In this document: one piece after another, positions 9,496-17,946 of the stretch
How positions within the stretch are numbered: the first letter of the stretch is position 1
How the letters are laid out: every line of letters begins with the position of its first letter
DNA from: Ensifer sp. WSM1721
GTDB taxonomy: Bacteria > Pseudomonadota > Alphaproteobacteria > Rhizobiales > Rhizobiaceae
NCBI RefSeq assembly: GCF_000513895.2
Contig: NZ_CP165782.1
Coordinates: 434,001-498,000 of the forward strand
Reading direction: 5' to 3'
Length of the DNA: 64,000 bases
Notes under the pieces: generated by a model
What the model was told of the DNA's origin: nothing
What the model saw: only the letters and a program-made list of their open reading frames with translations
Databases searched by the model: none
Position numbers and translations under genes: made by a program

Positions 9496-10044
9496 TTACC
9501 ACCGGCCGTGGCCCCTGCGCTCCTTCAAATGTTCGACCAGCTTGGCGCGCTGCTCCGGCGTCAGTACTTCGGCGGCGTCGAGGAGCGCCGTCGTCATCTT
9601 GCGCGAGGCCTCGTCGATGGCCGCGATGCGTTCGCTGCGCAGCTTCTCGGCGGCGGCGCGGTCGATGGTCGATGCGCCGAGGAGTTCGATAACCTCCTCA
9701 CGCGTCTCGCGGAAGTCCCGGAACGTCGGTCGGATCTCAGCGCGCGCCTTGTCGATTATGTCCCAAAGCTTGTCTTCCTGCTCGGGCGTCGCGTCGAGCT
9801 CATCGAGCACGGAGCCGATCCGGTGTTCCATGAAGCCACCTCCCATATGCGCCTGCATCACATGGCCGCCCATGCCGAAACGACCCATGCCGAAGCCGAA
9901 ATCATCGCTGCGCGCGGCAGCAAAACCGACCGCGCCGACAACGGCGACGGCCGCGATGCCGCCGATCGCGGCGCGCCGGCCCCATCCTTTCGAGGCGGGC
10001 TCGCCGGCGGCCGGGCTCGAAAGGTTCTTGTCTTCGTTTTCCAT
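9496..10044 (-). CDS. CpxP/Spy-like periplasmic protein (heavy-metal sensor family)
   Basis: A 182-residue protein with an N-terminal membrane anchor or uncleaved signal at about 23-46 (GRRAAIGGIAAVAVVGAVGFAAA). A Gly/Met/His-rich linker follows, then a long helical domain ending in an LTPEQRAKLVEHLKERRGHGRW tail. The LTPEQ motif and all-helical architecture are those of CpxP/Spy/CnrX-type proteins, which bind misfolded proteins or metals in the periplasm and dampen the linked sensor kinase. The GMGRFGMGGH and MQAHMGGGFMEH stretch could bind copper or nickel. It is the first gene of the three-gene unit, as expected for a feedback partner of the kinase. Confidence 0.82.
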   Translation of the reverse strand: MENEDKNLSSPAAGEPASKGWGRRAAIGGIAAVAVVGAVGFAAARSDDFGFGMGRFGMGGHVMQAHMGGGFMEHRIGSVLDELDATPEQEDKLWDIIDKARAEIRPTFRDFRETREEVIELLGASTIDRAAAEKLRSERIAAIDEASRKMTTALLDAAEVLTPEQRAKLVEHLKERRGHGRW

Positions 10045-10124
10045 AATGGTCTCCTTTCACTCCGCAGCACCTGCTGCAATGGAGGAAAGCTAACCGGGCA
10101 ACGTTTCGAGCGTTCTGGACGAAT

Positions 10125-10139
10125 GTAAAGAAATGTGAA
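10125..10139. promoter_or_regulatory. CpxR-box-like direct repeat
   Basis: The bases read GTAAA-GAAAT-GTGAA on the plus strand. They form two half-sites 10 bp apart, 81 to 95 bp upstream of the CpxP-like start. CpxR and other OmpR-type regulators bind GTAAA-N5-GTAAA. It is a candidate self-activation site for the operon transcribed leftward from here. Confidence 0.45.
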
Positions 10140-10326
10140 GCGGTTCGGCGCGCATCGTCTGCAAAGGGTGGTGGCGAGCGGCGGTCTCCGTACTCGAGAG
10201 ATAATGGTCTCGCTCTTTCGCGAATGTGGAAGAGGCGCGCCGCGGTCACAGACGGGGCGAGCGAAGGCATCAAGCATTTCGCCTAGTTCGATCAAGTTGC
10301 CGCGCGCGAGACGAACATTGTCCACG
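10140..10326. other. Rest of the gap between SDR and CpxP-like operon
   Basis: Apart from the direct repeat at 10125-10139, I see no gene, hairpin or RNA in 10045-10326. Confidence 0.35.
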
Positions 10327-11142
10327 TCAGACCGGCAGCCCGGTCTGTTTCCGCAAGCTCTTGTCGAACGCGGATTCGGGGACGAAACGGCGCAGCAAGC
10401 GAACTTGGCCGGCCAGCTTTCCCGCGGTATAGCGTCTTCTCGGCGCCTTAGCCGTTGCCGCTTTGACAACGGTCTCGGCCACGACCTCGGGGTCGTCGCC
10501 TCTTTCGACGCTCTTCTGCATGTGCACTTCCATGTCAGCGCGCACCGCGTCGTAGACAGCAAGGGAGCGATCGGGCCTGGTTATGTTTTCCTCGAACGCC
10601 GTGCGGGTAAAGCCGGGCTCGACCAGCGCGACCCGAATTCCGAATGTGCGCAGTTCGTGATCGAGCGATTCGGAGTAGCCTTCGACGGCATGCTTGGTCG
10701 ATGCATAAAGCGCATTGTAGGGGGAGGGGATCAGCCCCAGAATGGAACTTATGTTGATGATCCTGCCCTTGCCTTGACTCCGCATGGTTGGCAACACCGC
10801 GTTGGTCATGCGGAGCACGCCGAAGACGTTCACGTCGAACAGCGCCTGTGCCTGGGCGGTTGAGGACTCCTCCGCGCCGCCGAGCAGTCCAATGCCGGCA
10901 TTGTTGACAAGCAGGTCGATACGCCCTGTCTCGGCAAGCACCTCCTCGACCAGTTTCGCCACGGATGCGTCATCGGTCACGTCACAGGTCAGCATGGTGA
11001 CGCCATCGGATCTTTCGGGCACCGCGCGACGGCTGGTTCCGAAGACGTGAAAGCCCGCCTTCTGCAAGGCTCTGGCCGTCGCGTGCCCGATGCCGGTCGA
11101 TGCCCCAGTTACCAGGGCGACCCCAAGATTGGCTTTGTTCAT
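10327..11142 (-). CDS. Short-chain dehydrogenase/reductase (SDR)
   Basis: A 271-residue NAD(P)-dependent oxidoreductase with a Rossmann fold. It has the nucleotide-binding TGASTGIGHATA motif near residues 10-21, the NNAG motif, a catalytic Ser in INISSILG and the YASTKHAVEGYSESL active site (Tyr-x3-Lys). The C-terminal VALVEPGFTRTAF segment is typical of classical SDRs acting on acyl, steroid-like or retinol-like carbonyls. The start at 11142 follows AAGGAAG. It lies 78 bp after the beta-ketoacyl synthase gene on the same strand, suggesting that both modify one lipid-like substrate. The substrate is unknown. Confidence 0.9.
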   Translation of the reverse strand: MNKANLGVALVTGASTGIGHATARALQKAGFHVFGTSRRAVPERSDGVTMLTCDVTDDASVAKLVEEVLAETGRIDLLVNNAGIGLLGGAEESSTAQAQALFDVNVFGVLRMTNAVLPTMRSQGKGRIINISSILGLIPSPYNALYASTKHAVEGYSESLDHELRTFGIRVALVEPGFTRTAFEENITRPDRSLAVYDAVRADMEVHMQKSVERGDDPEVVAETVVKAATAKAPRRRYTAGKLAGQVRLLRRFVPESAFDKSLRKQTGLPV

Positions 11143-11220
11143 TGAAATTGCTTCCTTCTTTGTGCTGGAGTTCGTGGGGGAATGACGCAAGCGCTCTCGT
11201 TCATGCTGCCCGGCTAAGCT

Positions 11221-12507
11221 TCAGTCACGGGCGGCAAGCTTGTCAGTCCATCGTCGAAACACGGCGCTGGCGTTGACACCTCCGAAGCCGAAGCCGTTGG
11301 AGATCGCGTAGTCCATCTCCGTTGGCCGGGCCTGGTTTGCGATGAAGTCAATCCCGTCGGCAGCCGGATCAGGAGCGCTCAAATTGAGCGTCGGCGGGGC
11401 CGTCTGATCCCTAAGCGCCAGGATCGTGAAAATCGCTTCAAGCCCGCCGGCGGCTCCGAGCAGGTGGCCGGTGGCCGACTTCGTTCCGCTGACAGCCACG
11501 CTGAAATCCGCGCCGAAGACCCTCTTGATCGCCGCGATTTCCCCCAGGTCGCCGACTGGCGTGGAGGTCGCGTGCGCATTGAGGTGGCGGATCTCGCGCG
11601 GCGAGATTCCGGCCTGGGCAATCGCGATCTCCATGGCTCGGCGGGCGCCGTCGCCGTCCTCGGGACCGGACGTGACGTGGTGGGCGTCCGCAGTCGTGCC
11701 GTAGCCGACGAGCTCGGCGATCGGCTTCGCGCCGCGTGCGAGCGCGTGGCTCAATGCCTCGATCACCAGGATGCCGGCGCCTTCGCCCATGACGAAGCCG
11801 TCGCGCAACATGTCGAAGGGGCGCGAGGCCCGATCAGGCGTTTCATTGAAGCCGGTCGAAAGAGAGCGTGCCGCGGCAAAACCACCGAGGCTGACGATAT
11901 TCATGCACGCTTCCGTTCCGCCGCACACGGCAATGTCGGCTTCATTGGCGCGGATAAGACGAGCCGCATCGCCAATCGCCTGAATGCCGGCGGCACACGC
12001 TGTTACCGGTGCGCCGATCGGCCCTTTGAAGCCGCACCGGATGGAAATTTGTCCCGCTGCCAGGTTCACCAGGAAAGACGGTACGGTGAAGGGTGAAAGA
12101 CGCCGCACACCGCGCTGATCAACCGTTCGCACGGCCTCCGTTATGGCCGGAAACCCGCCAATGCCCGAAGCGATGATCGTGGCGGTGCGGGTCCGGTCAT
12201 CTTCCGAGACCGGCTTCCATCCCGCCTGCGCAAGCGCCTCTTCTGCCGCCGCCAGTGCGAAGAGAATGAATCGGTCTACCTTGCGCTGATCCTTTGGAGC
12301 AAAGACGGTATTCGGATCGAAGCCCGCCTCGGGGTCTTCTTCCAGAGAGGGAACCGTCCCGCCGATCTTCGCCGGCAGGTCTCCCACCACTTCGTCCGGA
12401 AGCCGCCGGATTCCCGAACGGCCAGACAAGAGCCGAGACCAGGAAGCCGCCACATTGGCTCCGAGCGGGCTAACTGCTCCCATGCCTGTAACAACGATAC
12501 GGCGCAT
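11221..12507 (-). CDS. Beta-ketoacyl-ACP synthase II-type enzyme (FabF-like)
   Basis: A 428-residue condensing enzyme of the thiolase fold. The Cys-His-His triad is visible: Cys in APVTACAAGIQAIG, His in NAHATSTPVGD, and His in GTKSATGHLLGAAGG. The C-terminal ISNGFGFGGVNAS segment is the KAS II signature. The start at 12507 has GGAG five bases upstream, within a frame open to 12525. It is placed between a TetR regulator and an SDR, not with acpP or fabD, so it is likely an accessory paralog for a special acyl chain or polyketide-like product rather than housekeeping fabF. A complete active site argues for function. Confidence 0.88.
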   Translation of the reverse strand: MRRIVVTGMGAVSPLGANVAASWSRLLSGRSGIRRLPDEVVGDLPAKIGGTVPSLEEDPEAGFDPNTVFAPKDQRKVDRFILFALAAAEEALAQAGWKPVSEDDRTRTATIIASGIGGFPAITEAVRTVDQRGVRRLSPFTVPSFLVNLAAGQISIRCGFKGPIGAPVTACAAGIQAIGDAARLIRANEADIAVCGGTEACMNIVSLGGFAAARSLSTGFNETPDRASRPFDMLRDGFVMGEGAGILVIEALSHALARGAKPIAELVGYGTTADAHHVTSGPEDGDGARRAMEIAIAQAGISPREIRHLNAHATSTPVGDLGEIAAIKRVFGADFSVAVSGTKSATGHLLGAAGGLEAIFTILALRDQTAPPTLNLSAPDPAADGIDFIANQARPTEMDYAISNGFGFGGVNASAVFRRWTDKLAARD

Positions 12508-12630
12508 GTGTTCTCCAGTTGTCATTTTGTTGGATCCGTCCGCGCGACTGCGCTGGGCGATCTTGAGGAACCAAGATTTGCGTCGGCGCGGGTACAGCGA
12601 TGACGCCGCTGCGGGATAGCGGGAGTGATC

Positions 12631-13218
12631 TCATGCTTTCCCGGCGGACGCCGCAATCCGGCGAACCTCGTCGGCAGCCACGTTGAGAAACCGCTGCGAC
12701 AGCTCTTTATCGTTCAGGATCCGGGAAATCGTCACGGCACCTACCATGAGCGATAGCATCGCCATGGCTTTGCCATAGGCTTCTGGGCTTTCCGCCTCCG
12801 GCATCAGTTCTTCGAGAATTTGAAGATGCGCTTGAATGCCGTCCTGGAACGGGGCCTTTACCTTCTCGCTTTGACGCGCCGCATCAGCGCCAAGCGCCAC
12901 CAAGGGACAACCGTCGCTCTTCTCTTCGCGATGCCCCAGCGACAGGTAGAGCTCAATAACGGCCTCAAAGGGGTCGGGGCTCGCGGCAGCGACAGCCGAC
13001 CACCTGCGGGTCGCCTGCTCCATCGCTCGCCTCGAAGCCTGTGCCGCAAGATCGTCCTTGGAATCGAACTGCTTGTAGAATCCGCCCTGAGTCACGCCGG
13101 CTCCTTTCATCAGATCCTTGAGCCCAATGCCGTCGAAGCCGTGCTCTCGAAAAAGCCGGCTTGCTGCGTTGATGACCGCTTCGCGATTTGCCTCCGCCTG
13201 TGCGCGGCTAACCCTCAT
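12631..13218 (-). CDS. TetR/AcrR-family transcriptional regulator
   Basis: A 195-residue repressor-type regulator. The N-terminal helix-turn-helix reads AASRLFREHGFDGIGLKDLMKGAGVTQGGFYKQF, the classic TetR_N pattern. The C-terminal helical part has the TetR_C VEL layout with CPLVALGADAARQ. The start at 13218 follows GGAGG. It is divergent from the RND efflux genes across a 98-bp spacer that holds a palindrome overlapping both promoters, so it most likely represses the pump and itself. The synthase and SDR genes follow on its strand (gaps of 123 and 78 bp) and may be co-regulated. Confidence 0.9.
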   Translation of the reverse strand: MRVSRAQAEANREAVINAASRLFREHGFDGIGLKDLMKGAGVTQGGFYKQFDSKDDLAAQASRRAMEQATRRWSAVAAASPDPFEAVIELYLSLGHREEKSDGCPLVALGADAARQSEKVKAPFQDGIQAHLQILEELMPEAESPEAYGKAMAMLSLMVGAVTISRILNDKELSQRFLNVAADEVRRIAASAGKA

Positions 13219-13242
13219 GATCGACCTCCAATTAGATTTCAC

Positions 13243-13271
13243 TTGACATCTATACTATGATTAGATTTAGA
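13243..13271 (+). promoter_or_regulatory. Predicted promoter of the RND efflux operon
   Basis: A -35 box TTGACA (13243-13248) and a -10-like TTTAGA (13266-13271) are separated by 17 bp. They stand about 46 bp upstream of the adaptor start. The -10 region lies inside the palindrome at 13260-13283. Confidence 0.5.
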
Positions 13272-13277
13272 TCGCAA
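13249..13277 (-). promoter_or_regulatory. Predicted promoter of the TetR gene
   Basis: On the minus strand, TTGCGA (13277-13272) and TATAGA (13254-13249) are separated by 17 bp. This divergent promoter faces the pump promoter, and its -35 end lies in the palindrome. Confidence 0.45.
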
Positions 13278-13283
13278 TCTAAT
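13260..13283. promoter_or_regulatory. Palindromic operator candidate for TetR regulator
   Basis: Arms ATTAGATT (13260-13267) and AATCTAAT (13276-13283) enclose an 8-bp spacer. A further half-site ATTAGATT occurs at 13231-13238. The position over both divergent promoters is that expected of a TetR-family operator. Confidence 0.6.
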
Positions 13284-13316
13284 AGAAGCAGCGCCCGTCA
13301 ACAAGGGTCATCTGAC

Positions 13317-14423
13317 ATGAACCGCAAATTTCTTCTCACATCGATCGGTCTTATGGCTGCAGTCGGCGGCGCGGCGTTTGCGTTCGTTTTCGAAATGCCA
13401 ACGCGAGACGCGGAGGCCGCAGATCCCCGTGTCGCGTCGCCACTTGTAAGGGTCGTGGAAGCGACGAGGCCGGAAAGAGCCAAGCGCGCCTTTACAGGTA
13501 CGATCGCTGCCCGAGTGCAGAGCAATCTTGGTTTTCGCGTGCCCGGCAAGATCATTCAGCGCCTGGTGGACGTCGGTGAACAGGTGAAGGCGGGCCAGCC
13601 GCTGCTGCGGATCGATGAGACCGATCTACAACTTGCCCTCACGGCGAAGCGCAATGCTGTCGCTGCGGCACGCGCTGTTCTGGTTCAGGTGCGTGCGGAC
13701 GAGAGGCGATATGCTGTCCTGGTGAAGAACGGATTGGCGGCGACGCCGCAGCGTTACGAGCAGGCGAGGGCGGCGCTGGACACCGCCACGGCACAGCTTG
13801 CCGCCGCGGAAGCGGAAGCGAAGGTCGCAGAGAACGAGGCGACCTATTCTGTCCTGGTGGCGGACGCCGATGGGACCGTAACCGAAACGCTTGCCGAGCC
13901 GGGGCAGGTTGTCGCCGCCGGTCAGCCGGTGGTCAGACTTGCCCACGCCGGCCCCCGTGAGGCGGTGATCGCACTTCCCGAAACGCTCCGGCCGGCGCTC
14001 GGCTCGGTGGCCGAGGCCAGCCTGTACGGGCGCGAGGAGCATCGCTACACGGCACGTCTGCGGCAGCTATCGGATTCCGCCGATGCCCAGACCCGTACAT
14101 ACGAGGCCCGCTATGTGCTCGACGGCGAGGCCGCGGCGGCGCCGCTCGGCGCCACGGTGACAATCCGGCTTCCAAGCCAGGCGAGTGAACCGGAGGTCCA
14201 AGTGCCGCTCGGAGCCGTGCTCGACGACGGCGAGAGGACCGGCGTTTGGGTGGTGGATAGCACCACCTCTACCGTACACTTTCGGCCCGTCAAACTTGTT
14301 CGCGTGACCAGTGAAGCCGCCATGATCTCCGGATTGAACTCTGGCGATGCGATCGTTTCGCTCGGCGCTCATCTCCTGCAGGAAGGTGCTCGCGTCAGGA
14401 CTGCGCCTGAGGGGAACAACTGA
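13317..14423 (+). CDS. RND efflux periplasmic adaptor (HlyD/AcrA-type)
   Basis: A 368-residue membrane-fusion protein linking an inner-membrane RND pump to an outer-membrane channel. It has an N-terminal signal/anchor (FLLTSIGLMAAVGGAAFAFVF) and a lipoyl-like half motif (GFRVPGKIIQRLVDVGEQVKAGQPLLRIDE). A long helical hairpin follows (about 100-165), then the second lipoyl half (VLVADADGTVTETLAEPGQVVAAGQPVVRLA) and a beta-barrel. The start at 13317 follows AAGGGT. Its stop overlaps the pump start (TGATG), so the two are translationally coupled. No outer-membrane TolC gene is adjacent, so a shared channel must be used. Confidence 0.92.
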   Translation: MNRKFLLTSIGLMAAVGGAAFAFVFEMPTRDAEAADPRVASPLVRVVEATRPERAKRAFTGTIAARVQSNLGFRVPGKIIQRLVDVGEQVKAGQPLLRIDETDLQLALTAKRNAVAAARAVLVQVRADERRYAVLVKNGLAATPQRYEQARAALDTATAQLAAAEAEAKVAENEATYSVLVADADGTVTETLAEPGQVVAAGQPVVRLAHAGPREAVIALPETLRPALGSVAEASLYGREEHRYTARLRQLSDSADAQTRTYEARYVLDGEAAAAPLGATVTIRLPSQASEPEVQVPLGAVLDDGERTGVWVVDSTTSTVHFRPVKLVRVTSEAAMISGLNSGDAIVSLGAHLLQEGARVRTAPEGNN

Positions 14424-17400
14424 TGATGAATCTCAATCTTTCCGCGATCGCCGTTCGCGAACGCGCTGTCACCCTGTTCTTCATCCTCCTGCTGGTGGCC
14501 GCCGGCGTCTATGCCTTCCTCATGCTCGGACGAGCGGAGGATCCGAACTTCACCATCAAGACCATGACGGTCACGACAGCGTGGCCCGGTGCGAGGGCGC
14601 GCGAGATGCAGGATCTCGTTGCCGAACCGTTGGAGAAGCGGCTTCAGGAGCTGACCTGGTACGACCGGGTGGAGACGACCACACGGCCAGGTTATGCCTA
14701 TATGACGGTCACGCTGAAGGACAGCACCCCGCCATCCGTCGTGCAGGAGGAGTTCTACCAGGCCCGCAAGAAGCTCGGGGATGAGGCCCGCAACCTGCCC
14801 TCCGGCGTCTTCGGCCCCTTCGTCAACGACGAATATTCGGACGTGAGCTTCGCCCTTTATGCGCTGAAGGCCAAGGGCATGCCGATGCGTGAGCTGGCGA
14901 GGCAAGCGGAGGTGATCCGCCAGGACCTCCTGCACGTGCCCGGAGTCAAGAAGATCAACATCCTCGGTGAACGCCCCGAACAGATATTCGTCGAGTTCTC
15001 CTACGCCAAACTGGCAACCCTCGGCGTCTCGGCACAGGATATCGTTGCCGCCTTGCAGCGGCAGAACACCGTCACACCGGCGGGCTCGATCGACACAAAG
15101 GGGCCGCAGGTCTTCATCCGGGTCGACGGCGCTTATGACAGTGTCCAAGCGATCGCCGACACGCCGATCGCGGCTGCTGGGCGGACGCTGAAGCTCTCCG
15201 ACATCGCCGAGGTCCGCCGCGGCTACCAGGATCCTCCGACCTACCTGATCCGGCGCCAGGGTGAGCCGACCATCATGCTCGCCGCCGTCATGCAGGAGGG
15301 CTGGGATGGTCTCGCGCTCGGGAAGGCGCTGGAGGACAGGACTGCGGCGATCGCATCGGCACTGCCGCTCGGGATGACGCTCGACAAGGTGACCGATCAG
15401 GCCGTCAACATCAGCTCGGCGGTCGACGAGTTCATGATGAAGTTCGCGATGGCACTCGGCGTGGTGCTGGTGGTGAGCCTGCTCAGCCTCGGTTGGCGCG
15501 TCGGCATCGTCGTAGCGGCTGCCGTCCCCCTGACGCTTGCCGTCGTCTTCCTCATCATGCTCGAAACCGGCCGGTTCTTCGACCGCATCACGCTCGGCGC
15601 CCTTATCCTGGCGCTTGGTCTTCTCGTCGACGACGCCATCATCGCCATCGAGGTGATGGTGGTGAAGATGGAAGAAGGCATGGACCGCATCAAGGCGGCG
15701 GCCTATGCGTGGAGCCACACTGCGGCGCCGGTGCTGTCCGGAACACTCGTGACGATCGCCGGCTTCCTGCCGGTGGGCTTCGCGCGCTCGACGGCCGGCG
15801 AATACGCCGGCAACATTTTCTGGGTCGTGGGGTTCGCTCTCATCGTCTCCTGGATCGTCGCGGTGGTCTTCACGCCCTATCTTGGCGTCAAGATGCTGCC
15901 CGCGATCAAACCGATCGAAGGCGGTCACGACGCGATTTACAACACACCGAACTATCGGCGTCTGCGACGGCTCATCACCTTTGCGGTGCGCCACAAGTTT
16001 CTGACCTGCGCTATCGTCGGCATCGCCTTCGCGCTCTCTGTAGTCGGCATGGGCGGCATCAAACAGCAGTTCTTCCCGACGTCCGACCGCCCCGAGGTGC
16101 TGGTGGAGGTTCGCCTGCCGCAAGGCACCAGCATCGAGACGACGACCGCGACAGTCGAGAAGCTCGAACAGTGGCTGGACAAGCAGCCTGAAGCCAAGAT
16201 AGTCACGAGCTATGTCGGTCAGGGCGCGCCCCGCTTCTTCTTTGCGATGGCGCCGGAATTGCCTGATCCCGCCTTCGCCAAGATCGTCGTGCTGACCCCG
16301 AACGCCGAGGCGCGCGAGGCCTTGAAACACCGGCTGCGCGAAGCGGTGTCACAGGGGCTTGCGCCGGAGGTCTATGTACGGGTCACCCAGCTTGTGTTCG
16401 GACCCTACACGCCGTTCCCGGTCGAGTTTCGCGTCATGGGACCTGATCCGGAGCAACTGTACAGCATTTCCGAGAAGGCCCTCGGCATCATGCGCGGCGT
16501 CCCGGACGTGCGGCAGGCCAACCGCGACTGGGGCAATCGCACGCCCGTACTCCGCTTCGTCCCGGATCAGGATCGGCTGAACCTCATCGGCCTCTCGCCG
16601 GCCGAGGCGGCCCAGCAACTGCAGTTCCTCCTCACCGGTATCCCCGTTACGCAGGTGCGCGAGGACATCCGCAATGTCCCGATCGTCGCACGCAGCGCCG
16701 GCAACGAACGACTGGATCCGACGCGTCTGGCGGACTTCTCATTGATGAGCCGCGACGGCCGTCCGATTCCGCTCGACCAGATCGGCCATTCGGAAGTCCG
16801 TCTGGAAGAGCCGATCCTGAAACGCCGCGATCGCACGCCGGTCATCACGATCCGCTCGGACATCAATGAGGCGACCCAGCCTCCGGAGGTCTCCAAGCAG
16901 GTCATGACGGCCCTTCAGCCGTTGATCGCATCCCTTCCCGCCGGCTATCGCATCGAAATGGGTGGATCGATCGAGGAGGCTGCCAAGGCCAATGCCGCGC
17001 TGGGCAAGGTTTTCCCGGCCATGATCGCCGCGATGCTGATCGTCATCATGCTGCAGGTGCGATCCTTCTCGACGATGGCAATGGTCATGCTGACGGCGCC
17101 GCTTGGCCTTGTCGGCGTCGTGCCGATGTTGCTCACCTTCAATCAGCCCTTCGGCTTCAACGCCATCCTGGGCCTGATAGGACTGGCCGGCATCCTGATG
17201 CGCAATACGCTGATCCTGACCGAACAGATCAAGGAGAACCGTGCTGCCGGCCTCGATGCCTATCACGCCGTCATCGAGGCCACGGTGCAACGCACGAGGC
17301 CCGTGATCCTGACCGCACTTGCCGCCGTGCTGGCCTTCATTCCCCTCACACACTCGGTCTTCTGGGGGTCGATGGCCTATACCCTGATCGGCGGTACGGC

Positions 17401-17533
17401 CGTCGGCACGGTGCTGATCCTGCTCTTCCTTCCGGCGCTCTACGCGGCGTGGTTCCGGATCAAGCCAACTGCAGATGAGCATGAGGTGCCGAGCGAGGAG
17501 CCGGAATTGCGCATAGCAATGGCTGCCGAGTAG
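14423..17533 (+). CDS. RND multidrug efflux transporter, inner-membrane permease (AcrB-type)
   Basis: This 1036-residue proton-driven exporter has the usual size and the twelve-helix plan of hydrophobe/amphiphile RND pumps: helix 1 near residue 13 (VTLFFILLLVAAGVYAFLM), clusters at about 335-520 and 860-1000, and two large periplasmic loops. The proton-relay acidic residues are visible in helix 4 (LILALGLLVDDAIIAIE), and the second half carries GLIGLAGILMRNTLI. It is coupled to the adaptor upstream. The substrate is unknown. The palindrome at 13260-13283 and the divergent TetR imply induction by the exported or a related compound. Confidence 0.93.
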   Translation: MMNLNLSAIAVRERAVTLFFILLLVAAGVYAFLMLGRAEDPNFTIKTMTVTTAWPGARAREMQDLVAEPLEKRLQELTWYDRVETTTRPGYAYMTVTLKDSTPPSVVQEEFYQARKKLGDEARNLPSGVFGPFVNDEYSDVSFALYALKAKGMPMRELARQAEVIRQDLLHVPGVKKINILGERPEQIFVEFSYAKLATLGVSAQDIVAALQRQNTVTPAGSIDTKGPQVFIRVDGAYDSVQAIADTPIAAAGRTLKLSDIAEVRRGYQDPPTYLIRRQGEPTIMLAAVMQEGWDGLALGKALEDRTAAIASALPLGMTLDKVTDQAVNISSAVDEFMMKFAMALGVVLVVSLLSLGWRVGIVVAAAVPLTLAVVFLIMLETGRFFDRITLGALILALGLLVDDAIIAIEVMVVKMEEGMDRIKAAAYAWSHTAAPVLSGTLVTIAGFLPVGFARSTAGEYAGNIFWVVGFALIVSWIVAVVFTPYLGVKMLPAIKPIEGGHDAIYNTPNYRRLRRLITFAVRHKFLTCAIVGIAFALSVVGMGGIKQQFFPTSDRPEVLVEVRLPQGTSIETTTATVEKLEQWLDKQPEAKIVTSYVGQGAPRFFFAMAPELPDPAFAKIVVLTPNAEAREALKHRLREAVSQGLAPEVYVRVTQLVFGPYTPFPVEFRVMGPDPEQLYSISEKALGIMRGVPDVRQANRDWGNRTPVLRFVPDQDRLNLIGLSPAEAAQQLQFLLTGIPVTQVREDIRNVPIVARSAGNERLDPTRLADFSLMSRDGRPIPLDQIGHSEVRLEEPILKRRDRTPVITIRSDINEATQPPEVSKQVMTALQPLIASLPAGYRIEMGGSIEEAAKANAALGKVFPAMIAAMLIVIMLQVRSFSTMAMVMLTAPLGLVGVVPMLLTFNQPFGFNAILGLIGLAGILMRNTLILTEQIKENRAAGLDAYHAVIEATVQRTRPVILTALAAVLAFIPLTHSVFWGSMAYTLIGGTAVGTVLILLFLPALYAAWFRIKPTADEHEVPSEEPELRIAMAAE

Positions 17534-17595
17534 GGCTGGTCGTCGGGTGGACACCGTGCGTCTCGCGCGCGAGGCTTTGCCCGACATGCCTAGGC

Positions 17596-17810
17596 CAGTT
17601 TCACGACCTTGCCGCTTACACAGGGCGTGGAGGCGGGCGAGTTCGAGGTTGAAGATGCCACGGAAGCGGCGCGTGCGGTTAAGACCGCGTTCACCCCGTT
17701 CTTCTATCCGATCCTGGTCGAACACTGCGTTCAACGCGGCGAAGACACCGAAGCGGCCCCGCGCGAGCAGATCCGCTTTATCCAAAAGGCTCTCGGCAAG
17801 TCGGACTATG
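17596..17810 (+). pseudogene. Remnant of a TetR-family regulator C-terminus, frameshifted
   Basis: Shortly after the pump gene, the frame beginning at 17609 encodes LTQGVEAGEFEVEDATEAARAV and then FFYPILVEHCVQRGEDTEA, FIQKALGKS. This resembles the C-terminal ligand domain of TetR regulators. The preceding residues of that domain (QFHDLAA) lie in a different frame at 17596-17616, so a frameshift is present. The DNA-binding half is absent. It does not resemble the intact TetR at 12631-13218. The reading continues into the tRNA gene without a normal stop. It is probably a decayed regulator; family assignment is from pattern recognition only. Confidence 0.55.
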
Positions 17811-17872
17811 CGGGCCGTAAACGGGGTCCGCCACTCCGGAAAATCAAGGAAGTGAGGGAATTTAGGGAGATT

Positions 17873-17946
17873 TGGCTGGGGAACCTGGATTCGAACCAGG
17901 ACTAACGGAGTCAGAGTCCGCTGGTCTACCGTTAACCTATTCCCCA
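17873..17946 (-). tRNA. tRNA-Gln (anticodon CUG)
   Basis: On the minus strand the sequence starts TGGGGAATAGG and ends CCCCAGCCA. It folds as a cloverleaf of 74 nt with an encoded CCA. The anticodon stem GCGGA/TCCGT closes a seven-base loop CTCTGAC, giving anticodon CTG, which reads the glutamine codon CAG. The T-arm TCCTGGTTCGAATCCAGG is canonical. The 3' end faces the TetR remnant, but no integrase or duplicated tRNA end is seen. Confidence 0.93.

Noticed and set aside
14369..16330. A 653-codon open frame on the minus strand
   Set aside because: It is antisense to the RND pump gene, His/Asp/Arg-rich with no known domain, as expected for a GC-rich shadow frame.
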